Counted from the stretch's first letter, positions 51,565 through 61,081 are shown. The stretch is 64,000 nucleotides of DNA from Paenibacillus lutimineralis (GCF_003991425.1 NZ_CP034346.1:3819501-3883500), one strand, 5' to 3'. The notes: a model not told the origin generated them from the sequence alone. Made by a program: numbers and translations.

Positions 51565-51927
51565 CTAGTTATAATTGTCCTGAACCGCCTTTTGCAGCAT
51601 ACCAATACAGCGATCGAGATCGGTCTTCACCTGCTTCTTGTAGAGCTTAGCCTTGTCCCGTCCATCTTCCGTAAAATGGTACAGTACAATCTCCTGAAAG
51701 TCGACGCTTGGATCATTTCCCTTCAACTGCTTAGTCCGATATAGAACTCCTTCCTGCACCAACTCATGTAAAGCCCGGTAAATCTCGCTCAGCGGAGGCA
51801 CATACCCGAACAGCTTGAATTCCTCCTTCATTTCCTCCAGCATCTGATAACCATATCCACGCCGCTGCTCCACCTTCGTAATCAGGTATAACTTAATGTA
51901 AGCCCGCTGGGCAATCATAAAAGCCAT
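51565..51927 (-). CDS. rtp: Replication terminator protein (RTP) homologue
   Basis: 120 aa winged-helix protein. It lines up end to end with Bacillus subtilis RTP (122 aa): QRAYIKLYLIT, RGYGYQMLEEMKEEFKLFGY, EIYRALHELVQEGVL, QEIVLYHF and AKLYKKQVKTDLDRCIGMLQKA correspond to QRAFLKLYMIT, EVYRSLHELLDDGIL, QEVVLYQF and AKLYKKQLKVELDRCKKLIEKA from memory of that protein, including the C-terminal dimer helix with its Cys. RTP dimers bind Ter sites and stop replication forks in one direction. A PadR-like regulator is the alternative, but similarity to RTP over the whole length is the better explanation. Confidence 0.85.
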   Translation of the reverse strand: MAFMIAQRAYIKLYLITKVEQRRGYGYQMLEEMKEEFKLFGYVPPLSEIYRALHELVQEGVLYRTKQLKGNDPSVDFQEIVLYHFTEDGRDKAKLYKKQVKTDLDRCIGMLQKAVQDNYN

Positions 51928-51959
51928 GGGCTGTCACCCCCCTTTTGTTTCCAGTATAC

Positions 51960-52102
51960 TTAATATATGAATTTTTCACAATAGTTGATTTAGTAGCCCT
52001 TTTTAAGTAGTGGAAAGGTAGCTAGATCGTCCTGAGAGTAGCAATTAAGGTAAAAGTAATTAAGCAGCATGAATTTGATCTTACTATTATGAATTTTTCA
52101 TA
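51960..52102. promoter_or_regulatory. Two repeated candidate RTP/Ter-like sites upstream of rtp
   Basis: ATGAATTTTTCA occurs at 51967-51978 and 52089-52100 as a direct repeat 122 bp apart, each within a longer AT-rich near-match (ACTTAATATATG.. and TTACTATTATG..). ACTATTATGAATTTTTCA resembles the B half of B. subtilis Ter sites (ACTATGTAC-AAAT-TTCA) with one gap. In B. subtilis a Ter pair sits right upstream of rtp and autoregulates it. Binding is not shown. Confidence 0.4.
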
Positions 52103-52233
52103 TAATGAAATTATAACACAAGAGTTTGTTGTCATTCCTTATTTCCAGCATTTAGTGCGAGATGACCGGTTGTGAAATAAGAAACTAGGAGTTTGGAAGC
52201 TTATACTTCCGTTGGAAAAGGAGTAAAATCAGT

Positions 52234-52360
52234 ATGATTAGAATTTGATACTTATGATGAGTGGAAAGAAAATTACGATATAGTGGTACGAGATATTAAA
52301 AATAGGAAGCTCATCTATAGTTCCTATCGCGATTGGAGTGATAAGAGTAATGACGTTTGA
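52234..52360 (+). pseudogene. Small frameshifted gene upstream of sseB
   Basis: An ATG at 52234 with GGAGTAAAATCAGT upstream is followed after four codons by a stop, but the next frame reads FDTYDEWKENYDIVVRDIKN, RKLIYSSYRDWSDKSNDV to a stop at 52358-52360. One missing base would join both into a protein of about 42 aa that overlaps the sseB start. It may be a decayed small gene or the tail of a lost longer one. No family recognised. Confidence 0.35.
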
Positions 52361-53111
52361 ACCGGAGAATAAACTCGAGGAAATTTTAATGACGGCAGCA
52401 ACCGCCCCCTCTGCCCGATATGATTTTTACAAGGAACTGGTGGGTTCCAACATTTACACGATTCAATACGGAAGTGAAATTGATACGAATGAAGGAGTAT
52501 TAAAAGAAGGTTCCTCGATTCAATTATTAAATATTGAAATCAACCAGAAATTATATATACCGATCTTTACATCATTACGCCGTTTACAAGAGGCCATTGA
52601 TCAGGAAGTTAATTATTGTTCGATGAATGCCGTGGATTTCTTTCAATTAACTCGTGGCGCTGACGTATTTCTAAATCCAACTTCAAGCTATGGAAAAGAA
52701 TTTACGGCAGAGGAAATAGAGTCCATTCTAAATGGATCCATTTTCAGCCCTTCCCAGCAATATGAAGTACAGAAAGAGACAGAGGTTATGATCGGACAAC
52801 CGGCCATTATGCCAAAAGAGCTCCTTGATGTACTAAGCGAACTATTTGCGGATATGAAAGAAGTTAAGCTCGCCTATCATGCACATTTCTTCAACCCACA
52901 AATGGATGAGAGACCACACACACTCATCGCTCTTGAAGTGTGTGACAACATGAATGAGATTGTTGCCAAAGCAGGAATGGTGGCAAATTCCGTATACGTT
53001 CCTGACCCACCCGTTACATTTATTCAGTTGGATGGGTCATCAGGATTGGAAGATTACTTTAAGTCCAATGTGAAGCCTTTTTACAAAAAAAGAGTTCTTG
53101 GGCTATTCTAG
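52350..53111 (+). CDS. sseB: SseB family (enhanced serine sensitivity) protein
   Basis: 253 aa from the ATG at 52350 (GGAG 11 bases upstream). N-terminal SseB domain (ENKLEEILMTAATAPSARYDFYKELVGS, IPIFTSLRRLQEAI, DFFQLTRGADVFLNPTSSYGKEFTAEEIESIL) and C-terminal SseB_C domain (KELLDVLSELFADMKEVKLAYHAHF, VYVPDPPVTFIQLD, FYKKR). Cytoplasmic. In E. coli overexpression causes serine sensitivity; Bacillales often carry such proteins near type VII or Rhs effector loci. Molecular role not settled. Confidence 0.88.
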   Translation: MTFEPENKLEEILMTAATAPSARYDFYKELVGSNIYTIQYGSEIDTNEGVLKEGSSIQLLNIEINQKLYIPIFTSLRRLQEAIDQEVNYCSMNAVDFFQLTRGADVFLNPTSSYGKEFTAEEIESILNGSIFSPSQQYEVQKETEVMIGQPAIMPKELLDVLSELFADMKEVKLAYHAHFFNPQMDERPHTLIALEVCDNMNEIVAKAGMVANSVYVPDPPVTFIQLDGSSGLEDYFKSNVKPFYKKRVLGLF

Positions 53112-53158
53112 CGTTCCTATACGTGTTATATCCAACTCGGCGAATCTACAGACCCGCA

Positions 53159-53794
53159 CTAAATCCACCCTTGCTCCATGGCATAGCGCGTCAATTGTAC
53201 CCGATTCTCTAAATGCAGCTTGTGCATGATATTCTTCAGATGGTTCTTAACGGTCTGATCGGAAATGTCGAGATCCTTAGCAATCTCCCGATTAGTCATC
53301 CCTCGGGCGACCAAATCGAGTATTTCACGTTCACGATTCGTAAGTGGATGGTGGCCGGTCTGATTCGGTTTCTGTAATGAAAACTCCTGTAAAATACGTA
53401 AAGCCAGCTCACTTGTCATCGGTGCTTCCTCACTGGCCACTGCGCGAAGATATTCAAGCCAAATACCCGGCTCAAGATTTTTCAGCAAATAGCCCTGCGC
53501 TCCCTGTTTCAAAGCCTCAAATAGATAAGCTACATTATCGGAGACGGTAACGAGCACAATTTTCACATAAGGAAATTTCAGCTTGATCTCTCTCGTCGTC
53601 GCAAGGCCGTCCTGACCTGGGAGATGGATGTCCAGTAGAATTAGATCTGGCATCCACATTTCCGTCTGTAATACAGCCTCCTCCCCACTCTCAGCAAATC
53701 CGATGATTTCAAAGCTCTCATCCTCCGAAAGGATGTCACTAATCGCTTCGCGAGCGTGGGGATGGTCATCAACGACCAATACGCGGGTTCTCAT
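53159..53794 (-). CDS. NarL/LuxR-family response regulator
   Basis: 211 aa. Receiver with phosphoacceptor Asp in DLILLDIHLPGQDG (about 55) and Lys in GYLLKNLEP; LuxR helix-turn-helix LTNREREILDLVARGMTNREIAKDLDISDQTVKNHLKNIMHKL. Overlaps its kinase gene by 26 bases. Partner and order are typical of DesKR/LiaSR-like systems. Targets unknown. Confidence 0.95.
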   Translation of the reverse strand: MRTRVLVVDDHPHAREAISDILSEDESFEIIGFAESGEEAVLQTEMWMPDLILLDIHLPGQDGLATTREIKLKFPYVKIVLVTVSDNVAYLFEALKQGAQGYLLKNLEPGIWLEYLRAVASEEAPMTSELALRILQEFSLQKPNQTGHHPLTNREREILDLVARGMTNREIAKDLDISDQTVKNHLKNIMHKLHLENRVQLTRYAMEQGWI

Positions 53795-54623
53795 AATTTT
53801 CTTGTCCTCCTTGGATCATAATACAGGTCTCTCCAGACATCGATTCTACGGTTAAGCTCCAATGCATCTGTTCGGCTCGCTGCTTAATGATCCGCAGTCC
53901 GTACCGCTCCGGCGATAGTTCCCCTACTTTAAATCCATTCCCCCGGTCGATAATGCTCACTTGAAAAGCTCCTTCTTGCTCTCTTCCCTGCACAAAGATG
54001 TCCTGAACAGCGGCATGCTTGCTAGCGTTCACGATCGCTTCCCGGATGCAAGCAAGCAGCTCCAGCTTCTCCTTGGCTGACCACCGTTCCTCTGATAGTG
54101 TCCAAGCCAGATGCAGACCCAGTTGATACTCATCGGCAATCTGCTGAATTCGTTCCGGGAATGAGAGATGGTTCCCTTCCGCATCAATATCTGGCGGCAG
54201 CTTCAGATCGGATATCGCCTGCCTGACATAACGATTAACGTCCTGAATGGTCGTTCTGAGCTCATTTAAATCCGCCACTTCCCCGCTAGAATTCTGTCTT
54301 TTCTCCGCTCGATCCACTTTGACAGACAACAGGAACAATGATTGCGCGATGCCATCATGCAGTTCTCTGGCTAACTGCTCCCGCTCTTCCCAGCTCGCCT
54401 TAAGAGACCGCTCCTTCTGGAGTTCCTCCTGCATACTCTCCAGCTTGCGGAACCATTTATACTGCAAGGTCACACTAATCATGAACAGCAGCACGGGTGT
54501 TAAGTAATTGCCTGTATCCATCGATAAATACGGCATCAGAAATTGATGTCTGACATATTCCCAAATCCCGATCAGTAGCGTCGGGACAATTAAGATCATC
54601 CATTTTAACTGTCGATACGACAT
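53769..54623 (-). CDS. NarL-type sensor histidine kinase
   Basis: 284 aa from the ATG at 54623 (GGAGG 6 bases upstream). Two N-terminal membrane segments (WMILIVPTLLIGIWEYV; LTPVLLFMISVTLQY), a coiled coil, the HisKA_3 box ERAELARELHDGIAQSLFLLSVK (residues near 110), and a HATPase domain with CIREAIVNASKHA, IDRGNGF and ERYGLRIIKQRAE. No extracellular ligand domain, so membrane or envelope state may be the signal. Forms a two-component pair with the overlapping regulator. Confidence 0.93.
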   Translation of the reverse strand: MSYRQLKWMILIVPTLLIGIWEYVRHQFLMPYLSMDTGNYLTPVLLFMISVTLQYKWFRKLESMQEELQKERSLKASWEEREQLARELHDGIAQSLFLLSVKVDRAEKRQNSSGEVADLNELRTTIQDVNRYVRQAISDLKLPPDIDAEGNHLSFPERIQQIADEYQLGLHLAWTLSEERWSAKEKLELLACIREAIVNASKHAAVQDIFVQGREQEGAFQVSIIDRGNGFKVGELSPERYGLRIIKQRAEQMHWSLTVESMSGETCIMIQGGQENYENPRIGR

Positions 54624-54714
54624 GCTGCACCTCCAATATCTACTTAATATAAGGTTGGTCCACCTGCCAACAGTATTATAAGCTATTATGCAAGGATGGG
54701 CATAAATCCAAGCA

Positions 54715-54746
54715 AAATAAAACCGCCCCATGCTCGGGCGGCATTT
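54715..54746 (-). terminator. Terminator of rodA
   Basis: On the minus strand ATGCCGCCCGAGCATGGGGCGGTTTTATTTT, stem CCGCCC/GGGGCGG, ten bases after the rodA stop codon. Confidence 0.8.
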
Positions 54747-54756
54747 GAGCTAATGA

Positions 54757-55932
54757 TTATAAACTCAACGCAGAATGATGATGTTCCTTCTTCTTCTCTT
54801 CTTCATAAAGGCGAATGCTGATCGCTAGACCCATGCAAATCATATTAATCACAAGCGAAGTTCCGCCATAACTGATAAATGGCAGCGTGATTCCGGTAAG
54901 TGGCATCAGTCCAATGAACATCCCGACATTCTCAAAGATTTGATAGAGGAGCATGGACACAATGCCTACGATTAGGTAAGGACCGGCTCGTTCCTTGCAT
55001 TCCAATGATATCAATATCAAGCGATGGATGAGCACAAAATACAACAGCAGCACAACTGAACTACCGACAAAGCCGAATTCTTCAGCAATCACGACGAAAA
55101 TTGAGTCCGAATATGTAAAAGGAACCCGATCGGACTGCACATTCTCCCCCTGCATATAGCCCTCGCCGCTCATACCGCCGGCAGCGATCGCCATCTTGGC
55201 ATTTCTCGTATGATAAGCCGCATCATCCGTAGCCACCTCTGGCATCAGCCAAGGATCAATCCGATTGATCCAGTGTTGGCGGCCGATATCGACGAGAAAT
55301 TGCTGAATCTCATCATGATGTTTCTTATATGCCCCAATCCCCCCGATGACTGCTCCTACCAATAAGACTGCTGCTAGAAAGGCATGGGTGTATTTAATAT
55401 TCCCAATCCATAGCATACCGCCAAGTATGACAAGATAGCTTAGCGCGTTCCCCAGATCATTCTGCACCATAACTGCGGCGAATGGAATGAATGTAATGAG
55501 ACACATCGGTAGGACGTCCCGCCAGAATCCCAGCTTAGGCTTTTGCTTGCGAAATAGTATATAACTTAGGAATAGCACTAGAGGCAGCTTGAAAAATTCA
55601 GCAGGTTGGAAGCTCATCCTAACCACCGGGATCGTCATCCATCCTGTGGCGTTATGATAGGTGTTCCCGATAAAATTTACGAGTACCAGCAGGCCGAGTC
55701 CAAGCAAGTAAATATAAGGAGCCAATTTGAGCAGAATCCGGTAATTGACCAAGGAGATAACAGCTAGAACAAAAAAACCAAAAATATAATATTTCAGCAT
55801 TTGCATATGGTATCCCTGATACGCCGTGTTCATGGTTGCACTATACAGAACGGCGATGCTAATACCCATAAATAGCATCAGAATAAACAGAATGACGAAG
55901 TCAAATCTTTTTAACCTGTCTAGTATAAACAT
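54757..55932 (-). CDS. rodA: FtsW/RodA/SpoVE family peptidoglycan polymerase, RodA type
   Basis: 391 aa with about ten membrane helices. SEDS signatures: FQPAEFFKLPLVLFL (about 128-142), QNDLGNALSYLVILGGMLW (with the conserved Asp) and the C-terminal LPLTGITLPFISYGGTSLV. RodA-type proteins polymerise glycan strands for side-wall growth with a class B PBP. No PBP or mreBCD gene is adjacent; firmicutes often have several SEDS paralogues, so the exact role could also be sporulation-linked. Confidence 0.88.
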   Translation of the reverse strand: MFILDRLKRFDFVILFILMLFMGISIAVLYSATMNTAYQGYHMQMLKYYIFGFFVLAVISLVNYRILLKLAPYIYLLGLGLLVLVNFIGNTYHNATGWMTIPVVRMSFQPAEFFKLPLVLFLSYILFRKQKPKLGFWRDVLPMCLITFIPFAAVMVQNDLGNALSYLVILGGMLWIGNIKYTHAFLAAVLLVGAVIGGIGAYKKHHDEIQQFLVDIGRQHWINRIDPWLMPEVATDDAAYHTRNAKMAIAAGGMSGEGYMQGENVQSDRVPFTYSDSIFVVIAEEFGFVGSSVVLLLYFVLIHRLILISLECKERAGPYLIVGIVSMLLYQIFENVGMFIGLMPLTGITLPFISYGGTSLVINMICMGLAISIRLYEEEKKKEHHHSALSL

Positions 55933-56120
55933 GGCTTCACATCTTCACTTTGGATTTGGACAAGCTGCTTCCACCAAGCTGAAATACAGTAAATTCTTGA
56001 ATTTATATTATCATAATTCAACCACCGAAGGAATGATCTGGAATTGTATATCAGCAAAAAAACAGGACAGATCCCGAAAGATCTGCCCTGTAAGTAAACG
56101 AAGTTTTACCCAAATGCGAA

Positions 56121-57581
56121 TTACAACATCTTATTGATTTCGTCCTTGATCGCTTCGGATTTCGGACCGAATACAACCTGAACTGCGCCTTGACCGAGTC
56201 TCATTACACCGGAAGCGCCTAGCTTCTTAAGTGCTGAATCATTCACCTTCTTATCATCCCTAACGACTAGGCGAAGACGAGTGATACATGCATCTACAGA
56301 CTGAATATTGCTTGGTCCACCGATCTGCTCCAAGATCTGGGCAGCGCGACTGTCGGAGGAGGATACAACCCGATCCCCACTGGAGGCATCGGCCTCTGCG
56401 TCTTCTTCGCTATCATCTTCACGTCCAAGCGTCTTCAAGTTGAACTTGACGATGATAATGCGGAACAGGAAGTAGTACAACAGGAAGAATCCAACACCTA
56501 CCGGCAGCAATATCCATGCGTTCGTCGACAGCTTCATGTTGACGAGATAGTCGATCAAACCAGCCGAGAAGGCGAATCCTAGCTTAACATCTAGCAGGTA
56601 CATAATCAGTCCTGAAAGCCCAGTCAAAATCGCGTGCACAACATACAGGACTGGTGCAACGAACATAAACGCAAATTCAAGCGGTTCAGTAATACCTGTC
56701 AAGAAAGAAGCAACAGCGGAACCGATAACGAGAGAAGCTACCATTTTACGTTTGGATGGCTTAGCTGTATGAATAAACGCCAGCGCCGCACCCGGCATAG
56801 CAAACATCATGATTGGGAAGAAGCCGGTCATGAACATCCCTGCTGATTTATCTCCAGCGAAGAAACGCCACAAGTCACCGTGTACAACCTCACCAGCTGC
56901 ATTCGTGAAATCACCGATTTGGAACCAGGCGATTGAATTCAGAACGTGATGCAAACCAAGCGGGATCAACAGCCGGTTTGCAATACCAAATACCAATGAT
57001 CCGATGCCTCCAAGTCCTACGACCCAGTTACCAAAAACACTGATTGCATCTTGAATTGGGCTCCAGATCATGCCAGCAAACACTGCGAAAACCATCGTAC
57101 TTGCTGCCGTGACAATTGGAACGAACCGTTTCCCTGCAAAGAAACCAAGCCAATCTGGCAACTTAATATTATGGTATTTATTGTATAAATAGGCAGCCCA
57201 TAGACCTGTAAAGATACCGCCCAGAACCCCCATATCCAATTTGACATCATCCGCGATAAAGGAAAACACACCAGGGATTTCTGCCAGTACTTTGGTTAAC
57301 ACCATGTAAGAAATAAGTGCCGACAATGCTGCTACCGCATCTCCGGCAAACCCGATCGCGACACCGATTGCAAAGATCAGAGCCAAATTGCCAAAAATGG
57401 CCGATGCACCTGCATTTAAGAAAGTAGCAATATATTGATTGATGAATCCTCCAACTGCCGAACCGAGACGTAAATCCTTCTCATAATCAATCAGAGCCAA
57501 ACCTTGCAAAATCCCTGCTGCAGGTAGTGTTGCAACCGGAAGCATGAGCGATTTGCCAAGCTTTTGGAGTTTTGCTAGCAT
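56121..57581 (-). CDS. nagE: PTS N-acetylglucosamine-type transporter, EIICB
   Basis: 486 aa. EIIC membrane domain (about 1-375) with GDLWRFFAGDKSAGMFMTGFFPIMMFAMPGAALAF and GITEPLEFAFMFVAPVLY, patterns closest to NagE-type GlcNAc transporters; after an acidic linker (about 385-405), the EIIB domain with phosphorylated Cys in SVDACITRLRLVVRD (about 428). It imports and phosphorylates GlcNAc (or glucose). The EIIA is encoded as a separate gene 28 bases upstream in the same operon. Confidence 0.92.
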   Translation of the reverse strand: MLAKLQKLGKSLMLPVATLPAAGILQGLALIDYEKDLRLGSAVGGFINQYIATFLNAGASAIFGNLALIFAIGVAIGFAGDAVAALSALISYMVLTKVLAEIPGVFSFIADDVKLDMGVLGGIFTGLWAAYLYNKYHNIKLPDWLGFFAGKRFVPIVTAASTMVFAVFAGMIWSPIQDAISVFGNWVVGLGGIGSLVFGIANRLLIPLGLHHVLNSIAWFQIGDFTNAAGEVVHGDLWRFFAGDKSAGMFMTGFFPIMMFAMPGAALAFIHTAKPSKRKMVASLVIGSAVASFLTGITEPLEFAFMFVAPVLYVVHAILTGLSGLIMYLLDVKLGFAFSAGLIDYLVNMKLSTNAWILLPVGVGFFLLYYFLFRIIIVKFNLKTLGREDDSEEDAEADASSGDRVVSSSDSRAAQILEQIGGPSNIQSVDACITRLRLVVRDDKKVNDSALKKLGASGVMRLGQGAVQVVFGPKSEAIKDEINKML

Positions 57582-57609
57582 TGAACAATCATCCTTTCAA
57601 ATAGTGATA

Positions 57610-58110
57610 TTAAGACTTCATAACCGCCTTTAAAATAACGTCTTGGCCTGCTGTCACTTGTCCGCTGAGTCCTTCCAAGCTCTCGGTCACTTCATCAGCG
57701 TTTGTAACAATAATTGGCGTGATCGTTGGATAACCCGCGCTAGCAATCTTAGCGGTATCGAATTCGATCAGCACTTGACCAGCCTTCACTTTGTCTCCAA
57801 TGTTGACATGTGAAGTGAAACCCTCACCCTTCAATGAAACGGTGTTAATACCGATGTGGAACAGAAATTGCAGCCCTGAAGCATGCTCCAGCATGACGGC
57901 ATGGTTCGATTTGATCACATGTACGACGGTGCCTTCGAAAGGTGAGATCAATTTACCCTCTGTTGGCTCAATCGCGATCCCCTTGCCCATATGCCCTGCT
58001 GCAAACGCCTCATCTGGAACCTCCGTTAATGGAACGGCCTTGCCTGTTACCGGTGCTAAAATTTCGAATTGCTTGCTCTCAGTTGATTTCTTTCTCCATT
58101 TAGAAAACAT
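57610..58110 (-). CDS. PTS glucose-family EIIA (Crr-like)
   Basis: 166 aa. Glc-family EIIA fold with the phosphorylated His in LQFLFHIGINTVSL (near residue 91) and the second active-site His in SNHAVMLEHASG (near 75). Passes phosphate from HPr to the EIIB domain of the downstream transporter. First gene of the two-gene operon; GAGGAGTTTAACTC gives the ribosome binding site. Confidence 0.95.
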   Translation of the reverse strand: MFSKWRKKSTESKQFEILAPVTGKAVPLTEVPDEAFAAGHMGKGIAIEPTEGKLISPFEGTVVHVIKSNHAVMLEHASGLQFLFHIGINTVSLKGEGFTSHVNIGDKVKAGQVLIEFDTAKIASAGYPTITPIIVTNADEVTESLEGLSGQVTAGQDVILKAVMKS

Positions 58111-58331
58111 GAGTTAAACTCCTCCTAATCCTGTATGTTAGATGAACAATGGTTATACCGACCTAAGTGTCCTAATACGATCATATCTTCTATAATCTTA
58201 CTTTCGCATAAGAACTATTCTTGCCGGGCTCCCTCCCCACGTCATCATCATCTTGATACCGTTTACATAACGGGTGTCGTCCATTCCTTAGACATAGTCT
58301 AGACTTAGATTCGTCTGCCTAAAGATTTGCA

Positions 58332-58387
58332 CAAAAAAGAGCCAAGAAAAGAATCCTAAATAAATAGGACTGCTTTTCTTGGCTCAT
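58332..58387 (-). terminator. Terminator hairpin in the leader of the PTS operon
   Basis: On the minus strand ATGAGCCAAGAAAAGCAGTCCTA pairs with TAGGATTCTTTTCTTGGCTC, followed by six T residues. It lies 222 bases upstream of the EIIA start with no minus-strand gene before it, so it is a leader terminator, as in antiterminator-controlled PTS operons. No clear RAT motif was identified. Confidence 0.65.
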
Positions 58388-58575
58388 GCCCACAAATTGA
58401 ATGGTAACACGCCAAATGTAACCGATATGTTGTTATGTGACTATCATAAATCAAGCTTCTGGCAACGTCAATAGGAAAATTGAAAGCGTCTCTATTTCTC
58501 TGCAATAGTACCAAGCTATGGATGATTCTACCGCCATCTCGGAATAATAAGCAAAAAACGAAAATGGAGATCGCT
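58388..58575. promoter_or_regulatory. Divergent spacer between PTS leader and yhgE
   Basis: Must hold the promoter for the PTS operon on the minus strand and for yhgE on the plus strand. On the minus strand GGTTACATTTGGCGTGTTACC (about 58399-58419) contains two GTTAC copies. Nothing firmer can be assigned. Confidence 0.3.
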
Positions 58576-60742
58576 GTGAAAAAGATACTATTCATTTATG
58601 GCTCGGACTTACGTGGCATTATTACCAATTGGGCTGCCGCCATCATTATATCAGGATTAATCTTCCTCCCTTCTCTATATGCCTGGTTCAATATCGGTGC
58701 TTCCTGGGATCCGTATGGTCAAACCTCGGGGATCAAGATCGCGGTTGCAAATGAAGATACTGGAACTTCGATGCGTGGACAATCCATTGCTCTAGGGCAA
58801 GAGATCGTCAACTCACTGCATGAGAACCATAATATTGGTTGGGTATTCACCGATAGAGACAAGGCAATCCGGGGCCTAAAATATGGCAAGTACTATGCCG
58901 TCATTATCATTCCGGCTAATTTCTCAGCTCGAATTGCAACGGTTCTTACCCCGAACCCCGAGAAAGCGGAAATCCAATACTATGTCAATGAGAAGATTAA
59001 TGCCGTCGCGCCAAAAATCACAGCCAAAGGAGCTAGCTCGATCGTTAGCGAAGTCAGCCAGAATTTTGTGAAGACAGCCAACGGGACCATTTTTCGTATT
59101 TTCAATGAAATCGGGGTGGAATTAAGACAGGAGCTTCCTCTCATTAACAACGCCAGGCATCTCGCCTTTCAAATGGTACAGCTCTTCCCGGAGATTAACG
59201 AGGCGGCAAATATCGCTGTAGAGGATTTACAAAAAGGACAGACCATCGTCACTAAAGTACAAAAAGAACTGCCCTTTGTCGCCGAACTAGCCCAAAAAGG
59301 CGAAGGCTTTGCCAGCCAAACCTCTGATTTCCTTGCCCGTAGCAAGGACGCTGTACAAGCTGCTGGCCCAGTAGCCAAAGAGACATTAGTACAGCTTAAG
59401 CAGTTGGCCGATCTGGCTGGTCAGACGATCAACAATCTGTTATCTGGCCTCGATGTGGCTGAAGATCTGGGACCATTGCAGCTGCCGGAGCATTTGGAGA
59501 CTGGGCTTACTGTTGCTGCTAAGGGAGCTGATTCACTTGGCAAGCTGCTAAGCCGATTACAGTCCATTGCTCCTAGCTCCAGATTAAATGCAAAAATAGC
59601 TGAACTGGACCGAATAGCAGCAGATTTCAGACAGATGGCGCAAATCGCAAGGGACATTTCCGCATCTGCCGACCAAGGAAAAGACGTCGTACGTTCCTTA
59701 CTTGAAAAATTCAATAGTCTGGCCAAGGATGCTTCCGGACGTCTGGATGGACTAATCGGCAGCTTCGACAGCACAATACTTCCTGCAATGACAGCCGCTC
59801 TCGAACAAGCACAGAAAGACGCCAATCATACGAAGAGCATCTTGTCGGAGGCTTTATCTGACTTACCTGTCGTCAGCGACATTATTAAAGATGCTAAGAA
59901 AGGTCTGGTCGTGGCAACAACAGAGGCCAAGACCATACGCGGACGCCTTCCAGAGGCAGAGCGTAAGCTCAAGGAAGTGACCAACCGCATCACGGCTCTG
60001 GAGAAAAAAGGCTCGCTAGAGGATCTGATCAAGCTGCTGAGTCTGAACTATGCCAAGGAGGGCGATTTTTTTTGCCGAGCCGGTCATCTTGAAGGAGACC
60101 CGGATGTTCCCGATTCCGAATTATGGATCGGCGATGTCCCCCTTCTTCACCACCCTATCATTATGGGTCGGCGGCCTGCTGCTCGTCTCCATGCTTACCG
60201 TCGAAGTGCATGACAAGACCATTCACGGCGTTCCACTACGCAGCTATCACGAGTATTTTGGCCGCTTCTTCACCTTCTTGACGCTGGCATTGCTGCAATC
60301 GCTCTTCGTAACGGCAGGAGATCTGTGGATTCTAGGAACCTATGCCGCGGAGCCACTCCGATTCATTCTGTTCGGGCTCTTGATCAGCGCGGTGTTCATG
60401 CTCATGATCTATACGTTGGTATCCGTATTCGGCAATGTTGGCAAAGCGATGGCGATCGTTCTGCTCGTTCTGCAACTAGCCGGTTCGGGCGGTACATTCC
60501 CCATTCAGGTTACACCGCCCTTCTTTCAGGCGATCTATCCTTATCTGCCCTTCACCTACGGAATCGGACTGATGCGGGAGGCCGTCGGAGGAAGCGTTGC
60601 CGGCTTGATCACAAGGGACATCAGCATTCTGCTTATCTATGCCGGCTTATCGTTAATCCTTGGGCTGGGTCTCAAAAGTTTCGTGAACCGCGTCTCCACA
60701 AAATGGGTCAAAAAAGCCAAATCCGGGCATCTGATCCATTGA
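58576..60742 (+). pseudogene. yhgE: YhgE/Pip family membrane protein, split by a frameshift in a T8 run
   Basis: The first part (GTG at 58576, GGAG 6 bases upstream) encodes a membrane helix near residues 15-40 (TNWAAAIIISGLIFLPSLYAWFNI), the YhgE N-domain and long coiled coils (about 170-490). At the eight T residues 60066-60073 the frame leaves and reads a nonsense tail to 60213. Removing one T joins GDFF to AEPVILKETRMFPIPNYGSAM and five C-terminal helices in the frame ending at 60742, giving about 720 aa, the normal size. Relatives are phage-infection-protein and type VII-linked transporters. It may be a true lesion, a phase-variable tract or a sequencing error. Confidence 0.85.
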
Positions 60743-60819
60743 AGCCTAGAAGGAGCTCACCCAACAAGAACTAAGCTTCTAAATTTCTGTCGTTTGATTG
60801 GAATTTACCCGGAAATCTG

Positions 60820-60990
60820 ATGTCTGGATTCGAACCAGACACCATCTTCTTGTATCGCATCACAGTCACAGCATCCACTTGTAGCAAATTTGTTAAAGAA
60901 ATAAACAGCAATAAGGATCTTGCTATGGAATACACCGATCTCTTAAAAGAGGCATTAGATGGAAACACCAGTGAGAAATTTGTGTGCTAA
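60820..60990 (+). CDS. Short open frame, uncertain
   Basis: 56 codons from ATG to TAA: SGFEPDTIFLYRITVTASTC, SKFVKEINSNKDLAMEYTDL then LKEALDGNTSEKFVC. The composition is protein-like, with a helical second half, but no ribosome binding site is apparent and no family is recognised. It could be a fragment of a lost gene. A terminator lies about 90 bases downstream. Confidence 0.3.
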   Translation: MSGFEPDTIFLYRITVTASTCSKFVKEINSNKDLAMEYTDLLKEALDGNTSEKFVC

Positions 60991-61081
60991 GTTTTGCGAA
61001 ATGGAAAAAGAAGTGATGGAGATTTATCCGGATATATTTACAGAGACTAGTTCAGTCTGTGCAGATAATAAATTGAAAAGG

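Noticed and set aside
60066..60073. Conserved programmed frameshifting in yhgE
   Set aside because: No stimulatory structure or upstream Shine-Dalgarno-like signal was seen, and homologues are normally made from one frame; a lesion, slippage or sequence error is simpler.
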